A stretch of 63,568 nucleotides of DNA, taken from contig JADGEM010000020.1 in assembly GCA_016744375.1 (NCBI GenBank), positions 1 to 63,568 on the forward strand, in the 5' to 3' direction. Shown here one piece after another: positions 37,938 to 47,747 of this stretch (position 1 is the first letter of the stretch; every line of letters begins with the position of its first letter). The notes under the pieces are model-generated. The model ran no database searches and was not told where the DNA came from. It saw nothing but the letters and a program-made list of their open reading frames with translations. This DNA comes from Gammaproteobacteria bacterium (lineage in GTDB: Bacteria; Pseudomonadota; Gammaproteobacteria; GRL18). Position numbers and translations under genes: made by a program.

Positions 37938-38484
37938 AGTTATTCCTTCATTAGTAATTTTCAGAAACCATATTAATGGTACGCTTACTATAGTAAAAAC
38001 GAGTATACAATTATATTAACCCTATAATTTCATAGGGAACTCAATAACTTTTAAAATATTACCGCGTATTATACTCAAGTATTTATAAATTGACAAAATG
38101 TCTAAAACTAAACCTCTCGCATACTCTTATTACTGGATTTTCTACTGCTGGCCAAATACATAGGGACTCCGAGCGAAGACAAACAGAGCTTTCCGAAAAA
38201 TATTGTGAAAAGAATGGAGCAGTTCATCACTATCTATACCACAGGATAGCCAATGGACTCTCATAAAAAAGGGGATAATTACCTATATCACGTAAGATTG
38301 CATAATGTTGCTCAAAGGGTTATAGGGTTTAGCTGTATCCATCCAGAAGAATAGATATATTTATTTAGAATTTCTACGAAAAATTCATTTTCAATCAATA
38401 GTTATCAAACTTCCGAATGATGAGATTGAGTGTTCTCGCATAAGCATAGTATTACTGGACAAAGATGGGAATTTAAGATTACAG
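37938..38484. other. Gene-free region between iscX and the PEP-CTERM gene
   Basis: No reading frame with start and ribosome site stands out. One plus-strand frame (about 38155-38352) gives coding-like residues (KYIGTPSEDKQSFPKNIVKR, MDSHKKGDNYLYHVRLHNVA) but is broken by stops, so a decayed gene is possible. The iscX promoter should also lie here. Confidence 0.3.
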
Positions 38485-38508
38485 AAAAAACAGCCTCCGA
38501 AGAAGCTG
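38485..38508 (-). terminator. Strong terminator after the PEP-CTERM gene
   Basis: Read on the minus strand, CAGCTTC and GAGGCTG pair around a TTCG tetraloop and are followed by TTTTTT. This is a classic intrinsic terminator, 28 bases after the stop. Confidence 0.88.
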
Positions 38509-38536
38509 CCTTAATTATTGAGACAAAGACTTAAAC

Positions 38537-39199
38537 TTATGCTTGAAGTTTCCGGCGACGATGGGCGAACCCTAAGCCAGCCAAGCCCGCAACCATAAGG
38601 GCAACTATTGAAGGTTCTGGAATAGTGGAAGTGGAATATTCAAATTCAGTGATTGCACCAGAACCGCTAAAGGAAACCTCCATTAGAGCAACACCACTCA
38701 TATCTCCAAATAAAATCTCTTGATAGCTATTATCGCCTAAATCAGAAAAAGCAAAGTATCCAAGTGATAATGAATCTATATCAAATAGCTCAACACCATT
38801 TCCTTCGCCTCTGTCTATATCAAGAATACCAATAGAATGCATGACGACTCCTAAATCAAAATTAAAAGTAATGGTGCCCCCGCCAGCATTGTCATCAGGG
38901 TCACTGCTGTCACCATCTTCTGATATAATTAAGATATTACTTAATGGGGAATCATTTGTTGGGTGGTATCCAGCTGTTACAAGGTCTCTATCGCCACCTG
39001 TAGGATTAGCACTATCAAAAACCATTGCTTGATTTGAACCACCTGTGGCTGATATGGAAATTCCCAAAGTGTTGAACTGATTAGTAAGTACATCTCCTGC
39101 TGACAGTCCTAAGCCATCACCATCAACTTCGAAATCAATTATAATAGCATGGGCATTTGATAGCATCAGGAGAAGTAAAATAGGGGCTATGTATTTCAT
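38537..39199 (-). CDS. PEP-CTERM sorting-domain secreted protein
   Basis: The 220-residue protein has a signal peptide (about 1-18, ending SNAHA), a beta-rich extracellular domain of about 170 residues rich in Asp and Gly, and a C-terminal sorting tail: STIPEPSIVALMVAGLAGLG followed by FAHRRRK. This tail is cut by exosortase (EpsH) and the protein is usually exported to the exopolysaccharide matrix. No exosortase gene is in the window. It sits as an insertion between fdx and iscX next to a transposase remnant, suggesting acquisition. Confidence 0.9.
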   Translation of the reverse strand: MKYIAPILLLLMLSNAHAIIIDFEVDGDGLGLSAGDVLTNQFNTLGISISATGGSNQAMVFDSANPTGGDRDLVTAGYHPTNDSPLSNILIISEDGDSSDPDDNAGGGTITFNFDLGVVMHSIGILDIDRGEGNGVELFDIDSLSLGYFAFSDLGDNSYQEILFGDMSGVALMEVSFSGSGAITEFEYSTSTIPEPSIVALMVAGLAGLGFAHRRRKLQA

Positions 39200-39346
39200 G
39201 TTTCATTCCACATTTAGTTACTGAGATTATTCAAAGACATGCAAAATCTTGGCCACAAATATAATCTATAGAATTATTAAGAACTTATGGAGTTTCAAAA
39301 TGTAGACTTAACCATGATTGTAAGATTTTTTTACAATCTCCCTAAA

Positions 39347-39457
39347 TGGACTGTAAAAAAAATTGACAGTCCATCAGGGCGCCAAGAATACAGTATACGA
39401 CTGGGCACTATTGAGCCTGTTTTCGGAAATATTACAATCAATAAAGGTATGAACTGA
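39347..39457 (+). pseudogene. IS1182-like transposase remnant (C-terminal catalytic part)
   Basis: The frame reads KKIDSPSGRQEYSIRLGTIE then PVFGNITINKGMN and a TGA where Arg would be expected. This matches the conserved C-terminal segment of IS1182-family DDE transposases (SP.GR..Y..RLGT.EPVFGNI..N.G..RF), with the last catalytic Glu in IEPVFG. No start, no N-terminal domain and no terminal repeats are visible. The reading continues coding-like for about 40 codons after the stop without clear similarity. Confidence 0.65.
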
Positions 39458-39685
39458 TTTTATTATAATAAAAGAGTATTGCGTCGACCAGTTGAACCCA
39501 CAGCATTATTCATCCATTTTACTAGCCGTAAAAACATGACTATTTTTGGGTTATCAATGGCTGACTGCTTTTTTAAATGATTTCAAACTTAGAAAAATAC
39601 CGTGAGCTACTGCAAAGGGACGTGAACGAACAAATAATATTTTTTGCTATTTGAGAATAATTCAAGTAATTTTAAATTAATAAAA

Positions 39686-39715
39686 AATAACCCCTTTCCT
39701 GAAAAATGGGTTATT
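39686..39715 (-). terminator. Terminator of the isc operon after fdx
   Basis: On the minus strand AATAACCC and GGGTTATT pair over a 14-base loop and are followed by TTTTTATT. It lies 18 bases after the fdx stop and ends the operon before iscX. Confidence 0.8.
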
Positions 39716-39732
39716 CACACTGGGCAGTTTTT

Positions 39733-40071
39733 TTACTTATGTTCACTAACCATATTGATGGTATATTTAGGTATTTCAATCACCAGATCTTCATCGGCAA
39801 CAACTGCCTGGCAGCTGAGTCGAGAATCCGGTTCAACTCCCCAGGCCTTATCTAAATAATCTTCTTCAAGCTCAGTAGCTTCTTCTAATGAATCAAAGCC
39901 CTCTCGAACAATCACATGACAAGTTGTGCAAGCGCAAGATTTTTCACAGGCATGCTCAATCTCAATATTATTTTCCTGAGCAGCATCACAGATTGTAGTA
40001 CCCGGTTGTACTTCAATTATTGCACCCTCAGGGCATATTTCTTCATGTGGTAAAAAAATTAACTTTGTCAT
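39733..40071 (-). CDS. fdx: Isc-type [2Fe-2S] ferredoxin
   Basis: Fdx (112 residues) supplies electrons for cluster assembly on IscU. The start at 40071 (MTKLIFLPHEEICPEG) is that of the family; the frame is open upstream into hscA without meaning. The cluster cysteines are in EHACEKSCACTTCHV and SRLSCQAV. It follows hscA by 16 bases and ends the operon. Confidence 0.96.
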   Translation of the reverse strand: MTKLIFLPHEEICPEGAIIEVQPGTTICDAAQENNIEIEHACEKSCACTTCHVIVREGFDSLEEATELEEDYLDKAWGVEPDSRLSCQAVVADEDLVIEIPKYTINMVSEHK

Positions 40072-40087
40072 TGTCCGGCCCTTTGGC

Positions 40088-41965
40088 TTACTTAATATCT
40101 TTAACACTTTGTCCGGATAGGGCCAGATTAATACTGGCATCCATTCGACGCTGTGCAAACTCTGCAGTCACTTTATCAACTGCTTCAATTTTTAGTTTAA
40201 TGGCCCGTTGATTATCTTCCTGGGCAATCTTAGTGAGTTCATCAATCGCCTGACGGATGACATCTCTTTCATCAGATGAGAGTAATTTCTCACCGTCTTC
40301 ATCAAGCGCAGCATTTAATGCTTCAACAACCCGGCTGGCTTCAACTTGTTCTTCTCTTAGTTTTCTGGCATCAACATCATCCTGAGCATAGCTGAAAGAA
40401 TCTTTAAGCATGGTTTCAATTTCACCATCACTTAGACCATAAGAGGGTTTAACCTGAATACTGCTTTCAACACCTGAAGTTTCTTCTCTGGCAGAAACTG
40501 CGAGCAGACCATCGGCATCAATCTGAAAAGTCACTCGGATCCTGGCCGCACCAGCAACCATTGGTGGAATACCTCTTAACTCAAACCGTGCTAAAGAACG
40601 ACAGTCACTGATCAACTCTCGCTCACCCTGCACAACATGAATCGCCATCGCAGTCTGACCATCTTTAAAAGTAGTAAAGTCCTGCGCACGAGCGACAGGG
40701 ATCGTCGTATTTCTATGAATAACTTTTTCAGCCAGCCCGCCCATAGTTTCCAGACCAAGAGACAGGGGAGTCACATCCAGTAGAAGCATATCCTCATCAG
40801 ACTTGTTACCCACCAGGACATCAGCCTGACGTGCAGCACCAATGGCAACCACTTTATCCGGATCAAGATCCACCAGAGGCTCCGTAGAAAAGAATTCACC
40901 CACCATTTGACGTACTAAAGGCACTCGAGTGGAACCGCCCACCATAACAACATCCTGAATGTCATCACTGTCGATATTTGCATCACGCAATGCTCTACGA
41001 CAGGGAACTAGTGTCTTTCTTATCAGAGGTTTAATTAATTTTTCAAAATGCTCACGGGATAATTCAGCCTCCCATATTGTGCTTTCGCCAATATCAAGAG
41101 AAAAAACAAAGAGGTCTTGCTGACTTAAAGCCTCTTTTGCCTCTCGGGCTCTATCAAGGATCTGACGTAATAAAGCCGGTTCAGGCTCATTAATCTGAGC
41201 TTCTTCAAGAATCCAGTCCACAATAATATGATCTAAATCGTCACCACCCAGGGCAGAATCACCGGCAGTGGATAACACCTCAAAAATACCCTGGGTTAAT
41301 TTTAATATAGAAATATCAAAAGTGCCGCCGCCCAGATCATAGATCACATGAATACCTTCGCTGCCTGTATCCAACCCATAAGCAACTGCGGCGGCAGTTG
41401 GTTCATTGATTAAGCGCAAAACGTTGAGTCCTGCCAGCTTTGCCGCATCTTTTGTCGCTTGACGCTGAGCATCATCAAAATAGGCTGGGACAGTAATAAC
41501 TGCCCCCGTGAGATCACCACCCAGAGCATCGACGGCACGTTGTTTCAGGGTCTTTAATATTTCTGCAGAGACTTCTACAGCACTGACATTGCCGGCAATA
41601 GTGCGAATTCTGGGCACCACAGAATCCCCTTCCGTGACAAAATCATAGATAGAATACTTTTTTATATCATCCAGTCCACGCCCCATATAACGTTTAGCAG
41701 AGGCAACCGTGTTTTGCGGATCTTTAGAAGCATTTTTCTGTGCTATAAAACCCACCTGCGTTTGAAAGCCTTGATCATCTTTACCTTGAAACTGGACAAC
41801 TGAGGGTAATAAATGCTGATTATTTTCATCGGCAATAGTCTGTGCCAGGCCACTTTTAACAGTAGCCACCAGCGAATTTGTCGTCCCAAGATCGATACCA
41901 ACTGCTAATTTGTGTTGGTGGGGCGCTGTGGTCTGCCCTGGTTCTGATATTTGTAATAAAGCCAT
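40088..41965 (-). CDS. hscA: Fe-S assembly chaperone HscA (Hsp70)
   Basis: HscA (625 residues) is the specialised Hsp70 that, with HscB, releases clusters from IscU. The ATPase domain carries [70 protein letters not shown] and [14 protein letters not shown]. The substrate domain follows from about residue 390. It lies between hscB and fdx as usual. Confidence 0.97.
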   Translation of the reverse strand: MALLQISEPGQTTAPHQHKLAVGIDLGTTNSLVATVKSGLAQTIADENNQHLLPSVVQFQGKDDQGFQTQVGFIAQKNASKDPQNTVASAKRYMGRGLDDIKKYSIYDFVTEGDSVVPRIRTIAGNVSAVEVSAEILKTLKQRAVDALGGDLTGAVITVPAYFDDAQRQATKDAAKLAGLNVLRLINEPTAAAVAYGLDTGSEGIHVIYDLGGGTFDISILKLTQGIFEVLSTAGDSALGGDDLDHIIVDWILEEAQINEPEPALLRQILDRAREAKEALSQQDLFVFSLDIGESTIWEAELSREHFEKLIKPLIRKTLVPCRRALRDANIDSDDIQDVVMVGGSTRVPLVRQMVGEFFSTEPLVDLDPDKVVAIGAARQADVLVGNKSDEDMLLLDVTPLSLGLETMGGLAEKVIHRNTTIPVARAQDFTTFKDGQTAMAIHVVQGERELISDCRSLARFELRGIPPMVAGAARIRVTFQIDADGLLAVSAREETSGVESSIQVKPSYGLSDGEIETMLKDSFSYAQDDVDARKLREEQVEASRVVEALNAALDEDGEKLLSSDERDVIRQAIDELTKIAQEDNQRAIKLKIEAVDKVTAEFAQRRMDASINLALSGQSVKDIK

Positions 41966-42062
41966 ATTTTCTTATCTAGTTGAGTGTTTCTTGTTTAACT
42001 TTGTGTTTCTTGTTTAACTTTGTATTTATTGTTCAATTTGCATTTTGAAGAGATTGCGATAG

Positions 42063-42641
42063 TTAAAACTGATCAGCCAGATCTTCTTCTTTATTCAGAC
42101 ATTCTTCCTGCAGTCGATTTAAAAACTGCATTTTTAATACTTCAGTTTTCGCATCTTTTAATAGTGACTCATCACTCTCAGAACCTGACTCAGAGAGCAG
42201 TTTTGAAAATAAACCACTCAGGTGTTTAATTGTTCGTTTAATACGAGCATTGACATCATCTAAAATAGTATCCAATTCACTCAGCGGATCATCTTTCGCA
42301 GCCACTTCGGATAAGTTTTCTCTTAATTCCATCTGCTCCATTAAAAAAGCCGGATCAATGCTTGTATCATTATCACTCAATTCAATACCATGAAGTGATA
42401 ATAGATAGATTGAGCGTCGCAAAGGATTTTTCAATGTTTCCAGAGCATCATTTATCCATGCCGCCTTCTGAACTGACAAGCGTCGTTCTAAATCACCTGC
42501 ATTGGCAAACTTGTCTGGATGTACTGTTTTTTGAATCTCATGATAATTATGAGTCAGCGTGGTTTTATCAATGTCAAAACTAATGGGTAAACCCAACATG
42601 CTGAAATAATTATCTGCGCCGGTCTCTAAATTATTATTCAT
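42063..42641 (-). CDS. hscB: Fe-S assembly J-domain co-chaperone HscB
   Basis: HscB (192 residues) brings IscU to HscA and stimulates its ATPase. The J domain has YFSMLGLPISFDIDKTTLTH and the HPD tripeptide in KTVHPDKFANAGDLE. The C-terminal helical IscU-binding domain includes AFLMEQMELRENLSE. A hairpin lies between iscA and this gene. Confidence 0.95.
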   Translation of the reverse strand: MNNNLETGADNYFSMLGLPISFDIDKTTLTHNYHEIQKTVHPDKFANAGDLERRLSVQKAAWINDALETLKNPLRRSIYLLSLHGIELSDNDTSIDPAFLMEQMELRENLSEVAAKDDPLSELDTILDDVNARIKRTIKHLSGLFSKLLSESGSESDESLLKDAKTEVLKMQFLNRLQEECLNKEEDLADQF

Positions 42642-42690
42642 TGGGGTTTCACCTGAAGGATAAGTGGGTCATTAAAAAGCGACTGTTTTC

Positions 42691-42709
42691 TCCCATGTGA
42701 ATCATGGGA
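42691..42709 (-). promoter_or_regulatory. Hairpin in the iscA-hscB spacer
   Basis: TCCCATG (42691-42697) and CATGGGA (42703-42709) form a seven-base stem with a five-base loop. The iscA-hscB spacer is over 120 bases in an otherwise tight operon. The hairpin may set relative levels of IscRSUA and HscBA-Fdx by protecting the upstream message, but that is inference. Confidence 0.5.
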
Positions 42710-42737
42710 ACAAGAAAAAATAGGGGATAAGGGAAGG

Positions 42738-42780
42738 TTACTAGACGTTGAAACTCTTACCTTACTAAACGTTGAAACTC
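42738..42780. repeat. Tandem duplication of the 3' end of iscA
   Basis: TTACTAGACGTTGAAACTC (42738-42756) and TTACTAAACGTTGAAACTC (42762-42780) differ at one base and are 24 bases apart. The right copy encodes the last residues and stop of iscA (ESFNV-stop); the left copy repeats them after the stop. Confidence 0.8.
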
Positions 42781-43088
42781 TCACCACAACCACAAGCATC
42801 TTTAACATTAGGATTATTAAACTTAAACCCTTCGTTAAGGCCTTCGCGACCATAGTCCAGTTCAGTGCCATCAATGTATATCAGGCTTTTGGTGTCAACA
42901 ATGATTCTTACACCCTTGTCCTCAAAAACATTGTCATCATCTTCAATTTTATCTGCAAATTCAAGAACATAACCCATTCCAGAACAACCATTGGTTTTCA
43001 CGCCCAGGCGCAATGCTTCACCTTTGCCGCGATTGTCAATAAATTGAACCACATGTTTTGCTGCTGCTTCTGTTAATGTAATTGCCAT
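42765..43088 (-). CDS. iscA: Fe-S cluster A-type carrier IscA
   Basis: IscA (107 residues) takes part in [4Fe-4S] cluster formation and delivery. The three conserved cysteines are in [12 protein letters not shown] and [10 protein letters not shown]. It lies 11 bases after iscU. Its last codons and stop are duplicated in tandem just downstream. Confidence 0.96.
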   Translation of the reverse strand: MAITLTEAAAKHVVQFIDNRGKGEALRLGVKTNGCSGMGYVLEFADKIEDDDNVFEDKGVRIIVDTKSLIYIDGTELDYGREGLNEGFKFNNPNVKDACGCGESFNV

Positions 43089-43099
43089 AAATAAACCTT

Positions 43100-43483
43100 T
43101 TAGCTGGACTGTTTTTCCTGATAATCAGTAATTGCGGCCTTAATAGCATCTTCAGCCAGAACTGAACAATGAATTTTAACAGGAGGCAATGCCAGTTCTT
43201 CAGCAATATCTGTATTTTTAATTTGACCGGCTTCTTCCAGAGTTTTACCTTTTACCCACTCTGTCACCAGAGAACTGGACGCAATTGCCGAACCACAACC
43301 ATAAGTTTTAAACTTGGCATCTTCAATAATACCATCTTCATCAACTTTGATCTGTAAACGCATCACGTCACCACAGGCTGGCGCACCGACCATACCAGTG
43401 CCAACACCTGATTCATCATTATCCATCGTACCTACGTTACGTGGATTTTCATAATGATCCATTACTTTATCACTATAAGCCAT
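43100..43483 (-). CDS. iscU: Fe-S cluster scaffold protein IscU
   Basis: IscU (127-128 residues) is the scaffold on which clusters are built from IscS sulfur. The ligands are in [28 protein letters not shown] and the [15 protein letters not shown] region, whose LPPVK is the HscA-binding site. I use the second ATG (43483, MAYSDKV), as the GAGG lies nine bases before it and touches the first ATG. Confidence 0.97.
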   Translation of the reverse strand: MAYSDKVMDHYENPRNVGTMDNDESGVGTGMVGAPACGDVMRLQIKVDEDGIIEDAKFKTYGCGSAIASSSLVTEWVKGKTLEEAGQIKNTDIAEELALPPVKIHCSVLAEDAIKAAITDYQEKQSS

Positions 43484-43535
43484 TGTCATTCACCTCAAAT
43501 TTATATTACTAGTCACTATAGAGCAGTCACTATTA

Positions 43536-44750
43536 TTAATGTGCGTTCCACTGAATCGATGAGATATCAATACCGTCTTTGTACATATCCCATAGTGGTG
43601 AAAGCAATCTCAATTTATCCACTTTCTCTTTCAATAAACCAATAGTGTAGTCAACATCTTCCTCTGTGGTAAAACGACCGATACTGAAACGAATTGAACT
43701 ATGAGCTAACTCGTCATTACGGCCAATGGCTCTAAGCACATAAGAAGGTTCCAGGCTTGCTGATGTACAGGCCGAGCCAGAAGAAACTGCCAAAGAGTCT
43801 ATTGCCATCAATAAGGACTCACCTTCAACAAAGTTGAAGCTCAGGTTCAGGTTATGAGGCACACGATGTTCCAGATTGCCATTCACATAGAGCTCCTCCA
43901 TGTCTTCAAAACCTTTTAATAAACGGTCACGTAGAGCAAGAATTCGCTTGTTCTCTTCTGCCATTTCTGCTTTGGCGATTTTAAATGCTTCGCCCATTCC
44001 AACAATCTGGTGTGTTGCAAGTGTGCCTGAACGCATGCCACGCTCATGACCACCACCATGTATCTGTGCTTCAATGCGTATTCTTGGTTTACGGCGGACA
44101 TATAAGGCACCAATTCCCTTAGGTCCATACACTTTGTGTGCAGAAAGTGACAATAAATCAACTTTTAATTTTTTCAGGTCAATTTCAGTTTTGCCTGCAC
44201 TTTGAGCTGCATCAACATGAAAAATTATCTTTTTTGAACGACACAATTCCCCGATTGCTTCAATATCCTGAATAACACCAATTTCATTATTAACATGCAT
44301 AATAGACACTATAATAGTATCGTCGCGCATTGCCGCTTCAAGCTTAGAAAGATCAATGAGTCCATCTTCTTCCGGATCAAGATATGTGACTTCATAACCT
44401 TCACGTTCCAGTTGTCGACAGGTATCCAGAACGGCTTTATGTTCAGTTTTGGATGTAATAATGTGCTTGCCACGTTTGGAATAGAAATGTGCCGCACCTT
44501 TAATCGCCAGATTATCCGACTCCGTCGCACCCGATGTCCAGACAATTTCCTTAGCATCTGCATTGATCAAAGCCGCAACATTTGCTCTGGCTTCTTCAAC
44601 GGCTGTTTCCGCATCCCAGCCATACTTATGTGAACGAGAAGCCGGGTTTCCAAAAGTCCCATCCATAGTCAGATAGTGACACATTATGTCAGCAACACGT
44701 TTATCAACGGGTGTTGTCGCCGAATAATCCAAATATATTGGTGAACTCAT
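43536..44750 (-). CDS. iscS: Cysteine desulfurase IscS
   Basis: IscS (404 residues) is a pyridoxal-phosphate enzyme that removes sulfur from cysteine for Fe-S clusters and tRNA thiolation. Key parts are [34 protein letters not shown], the PLP Lys in [20 protein letters not shown], and the mobile-loop Cys in [17 protein letters not shown]. It follows iscR by about 120 bases. Confidence 0.97.
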   Translation of the reverse strand: MSSPIYLDYSATTPVDKRVADIMCHYLTMDGTFGNPASRSHKYGWDAETAVEEARANVAALINADAKEIVWTSGATESDNLAIKGAAHFYSKRGKHIITSKTEHKAVLDTCRQLEREGYEVTYLDPEEDGLIDLSKLEAAMRDDTIIVSIMHVNNEIGVIQDIEAIGELCRSKKIIFHVDAAQSAGKTEIDLKKLKVDLLSLSAHKVYGPKGIGALYVRRKPRIRIEAQIHGGGHERGMRSGTLATHQIVGMGEAFKIAKAEMAEENKRILALRDRLLKGFEDMEELYVNGNLEHRVPHNLNLSFNFVEGESLLMAIDSLAVSSGSACTSASLEPSYVLRAIGRNDELAHSSIRFSIGRFTTEEDVDYTIGLLKEKVDKLRLLSPLWDMYKDGIDISSIQWNAH

Positions 44751-44869
44751 TAAAAATTCCTATTATCAGTTTTTCATAATCACTATTAGTGATTATCGCT
44801 TTACTTCTATATACATTTCTATCAATTGTATGAACCAAATTAGGTAGAAAAATATTAAAACAATTTTTT

Positions 44870-45379
44870 TTAGATGCCTGCTACATCAGACTCTTTTAAT
44901 GTATCTTTTATCAAACTAATATTGTCCCTTTTTATGGGAGGTACAATACCATCCTGACGCTTGGCAACTTCTCTGACAGCCTGTTTTTCAACCAGACTTC
45001 CCAGTGAAATATTTGCCAGGAACTCAAAAATCTGATCACTCAAATCACACCAGAGCTCATGAGTTAAACATCTTTCTTCGTGCTGGCAATTGCCTTTACG
45101 CTTACAGCGAGTCGCATCAACTGTCTCATCGACTGCAGCAATAATTTCAGCTACAGCGACATCTTCGGCAGGTCGACTGAGACGATAACCACCACCCGGA
45201 CCTCTGGCACTATCAACCAGTGCATTTTTCCTTAACTTGGAAAACAGTTGCTCCAGGTAAGAAAGAGAGATTTCCTGACGTTGAGAAATATCAGACAAAG
45301 TAATTGGGCCATGCTCATAGTGAAGTGCTAAATCCAGCATTGCTGTTACTGCATAGCGTCCTTTTGTGGTCAATCTCAT
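44870..45379 (-). CDS. iscR: Fe-S cluster-sensing Rrf2 regulator IscR
   Basis: IscR (169 residues) represses the isc operon when it carries a [2Fe-2S] cluster. The winged helix ([48 protein letters not shown]) is followed by the cluster site [19 protein letters not shown] with three Cys and one His. It heads the operon; AGGA is eight bases before the ATG. A type 1 IscR site overlaps its promoter. Confidence 0.96.
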   Translation of the reverse strand: MRLTTKGRYAVTAMLDLALHYEHGPITLSDISQRQEISLSYLEQLFSKLRKNALVDSARGPGGGYRLSRPAEDVAVAEIIAAVDETVDATRCKRKGNCQHEERCLTHELWCDLSDQIFEFLANISLGSLVEKQAVREVAKRQDGIVPPIKRDNISLIKDTLKESDVAGI

Positions 45380-45415
45380 GGGTCTATTCCTATATTATTA
45401 AGATATTATTTACCT

Positions 45416-45448
45416 ATCCTAAAATAACCAAGCATTCTAGTCAAGTAT
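45416..45448 (-). promoter_or_regulatory. iscR promoter with overlapping type 1 IscR site
   Basis: On the minus strand TTGACT (45444-45439) and TAGGAT (45421-45416) are 17 bases apart. The 25 bases at 45424-45448 begin ATACTTGACT and end TTGGTTAT, a good match to the first half of the IscR type 1 consensus and a weaker one to the second. Autorepression is expected. Confidence 0.6.
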
Positions 45449-45489
45449 ATTCTTTAGACCATATAAATTGCCTGAAATTCTAAAGATTA

Positions 45490-46422
45490 TTATTCTTTAT
45501 CTTTTGTCGAGCCTGAACTGGAGCGAATCGATATTTTTGGATCCAGATGAACAACATGAACATTATCTTCAGATTTATTACCAGCAGAACTACATATATC
45601 CTGAGCAGGGCATGCTTCAGGGTGTTCATCAATCGGCGTTATTTCACAAATATGGACATCAGGAATACTGATGTCTGGAAACTCTGCATCAATAGAACGG
45701 ATTGCCGTACACATTTTATCCAGCTTATCATCGACAGAATGCATGTGATCCAGCATACAGTTGATTGCATGGGCAACCGGATCCGGCATATCACTTGATG
45801 TTCCATAAGCGTCAAAACCAATTTTTTTGGCCATATGCTCACGTTTTTCATCATTTGGATGCACTTTCTTTTCTGTATCATCCAAGTCAGAGCTGTCTTT
45901 GAGACCACCTGAATTCGAGATCACACGCCCTGGGATACCCACAACAGTACATGATTCCGGTACATCTTTGACAACCACCGCATTAGAGCCTACTCGCGAA
46001 CCTTTTTCCAGAGTTATCGGACCTAAAACCTTAGCACCAGCACCCACAACAACATCATCACCCAGGGTAGGATGGCGCTTTCCTTTGTCCCAGGAAGTAC
46101 CACCTAAAGTCACACCATGGTAGAGAGTACAATCATCACCAATAATGGTGGTTTCGCCAATAACAACGCCCATACCATGATCAATAAAAAAACGCCGGCC
46201 AATTTTTGCTCCCGGATGAATCTCAATTCCGGTAAAAAGTCTTGCCATAGATGAAAAAAAGCGTGCCAGCCATTGAAGTTTCCAGTTCCAGAGGCGATTA
46301 TTCATACGATATAATATCATCGCATGCACACCTGGGTAAGTTGTTAATACTTCAAAATAAGTCCGCGCAGCAGGATCACGCTCAAAAACACACTGAATGT
46401 CTTCTTTTAAATGTTCAAGCAT
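45490..46422 (-). CDS. cysE: Serine O-acetyltransferase CysE (EpsC type)
   Basis: This enzyme makes O-acetylserine, the carbon acceptor for cysteine synthesis, the substrate of IscS downstream. The first 180 residues form the catalytic core with a left-handed beta helix ([60 protein letters not shown]). At 310 residues it is longer than usual; a C-terminal tail of about 110 residues has a helical part and four Cys ([17 protein letters not shown]). It is adjacent to trmJ and iscR as in many gammaproteobacteria. Confidence 0.94.
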   Translation of the reverse strand: MLEHLKEDIQCVFERDPAARTYFEVLTTYPGVHAMILYRMNNRLWNWKLQWLARFFSSMARLFTGIEIHPGAKIGRRFFIDHGMGVVIGETTIIGDDCTLYHGVTLGGTSWDKGKRHPTLGDDVVVGAGAKVLGPITLEKGSRVGSNAVVVKDVPESCTVVGIPGRVISNSGGLKDSSDLDDTEKKVHPNDEKREHMAKKIGFDAYGTSSDMPDPVAHAINCMLDHMHSVDDKLDKMCTAIRSIDAEFPDISIPDVHICEITPIDEHPEACPAQDICSSAGNKSEDNVHVVHLDPKISIRSSSGSTKDKE

Positions 46423-46673
46423 TGGTATTTTCTCATCACACTAAGTCTCGACAACAGGAGTCATAAAAAAGCCATTTTACTAAAGACTGCGCATTTTACT
46501 AGGAAATAGCAAAACACACAATCTTTATACTTGGGGGAAACCCGACATATGTCAAATAAATGGTTAAAAATTGTACATCAATATGGAATTTAAGTTGAAT
46601 ATTTTCGGGCTACCCATGCTCCCGGAGAAGAGAGCCACGCGCACGATAAAGAGGCATTTAAGTCGCATTTTAT

Positions 46674-47423
46674 TCATTTCAGTTTCTGAGTTTTGCTTAA
46701 AATACCCCTTAGAATATTCAGTTCTTCTTGTTTTAAACGAATGCGATTGTAGATATGACGCAGTTTAGGCATTAATTGAGGCGATTGTTCTAAATGCAGA
46801 AAATCAATTTCTATCAAGGTTTGTTGCAAGTGCTCATAAAAACGCTCCATATTTTCACTGGATGCATAGTCCGCAGACTCTTCAGTATCCAGCTCATTCT
46901 GATTAGCGTTTAGACCTACATTTTCCTGATTTAACAAATGCAGTGACATCATAACTTCATAGCTCACTATCTGTACGGCTGAAGCCACATTTAATGAACT
47001 ATAGTCAGGATTTGTCGGTATATTAATCAACTTATGGCAGAGACCAATTTCATCATTGGTCAGACCTGTTCTTTCACGACCAAAAACCAGTGCGACCTCA
47101 TGCTGCTGTGATTCAGAAATAGATAAAACTCCTGCATCACGCGCATTAACAAATTCATGTTGAATTTTTCTTTCCCGGGCAGTCGTTCCCAAAACCAGTC
47201 GGCACCCTTCTAATGCCTCTTCAAATGAAGAGCAGACTATGGCCTGTGACAATAAATCATCAGCTCCTGAAGCCATTGCCGTAGCTTCATAATTAGGGAA
47301 TTGTTTGGGATTGACAAGGTAAAGCCGGGTAAGTCCCATATTTTTCATCACTCTCGCTGCTGCGCCGATATTACCGGGGTGAGAGGTATTAATCATAACA
47401 ATACGAATATTATTCAGACTCAT
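46674..47423 (-). CDS. trmJ: tRNA (cytidine/uridine-2'-O-)-methyltransferase TrmJ
   Basis: TrmJ (249 residues) methylates the ribose at position 32 of tRNAs. It is a SPOUT enzyme with IRIVMINTSHPGNIGAAARV, MKNMGLTRLYLVNP, VFGRERTGLTNDEIGLC (motif 2) and NPDYSSLNVASAVQIVSYE (motif 3). A C-terminal helical extension binds tRNA. It is divergent from suhB, as is usual. Confidence 0.95.
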   Translation of the reverse strand: MSLNNIRIVMINTSHPGNIGAAARVMKNMGLTRLYLVNPKQFPNYEATAMASGADDLLSQAIVCSSFEEALEGCRLVLGTTARERKIQHEFVNARDAGVLSISESQQHEVALVFGRERTGLTNDEIGLCHKLINIPTNPDYSSLNVASAVQIVSYEVMMSLHLLNQENVGLNANQNELDTEESADYASSENMERFYEHLQQTLIEIDFLHLEQSPQLMPKLRHIYNRIRLKQEELNILRGILSKTQKLK

Positions 47424-47747
47424 TTAAAATCCAGTTTTTTCAATAGTAAAATATAATGTACTCCGTTAGCCAAATAGACACTTCGACCGGTAGTTCACCG
47501 GAAAATCAGGTATTAAGAGCGCAGGTATTAATGTATGGAAAGAGCCAGATACAAAAAGAAAACTAAATAGTGCTCTTTTATAAAGATATAATAAATATAA
47601 CAGCATAAAGTTAAGATTAATATCTATTGATGTTATAATATAATACTTATTTTGCTCTTTAATTTTTTATTACGTCTGCTGTAATACCAGAAACTTAAGA
47701 GTGTTTGGAACGAAAGCAGACATCAGCATTTTTATGGGGACCTCCAA
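47424..47747. other. Divergent trmJ-suhB intergenic region
   Basis: A candidate suhB promoter is TTAAGA (47611-47616) and TATAAT (47634-47639), 17 bases apart, which would give a leader of about 100 bases. A small hairpin CCGGT/ACCGG lies at 47487-47501. No coding sequence is visible. Confidence 0.45.
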
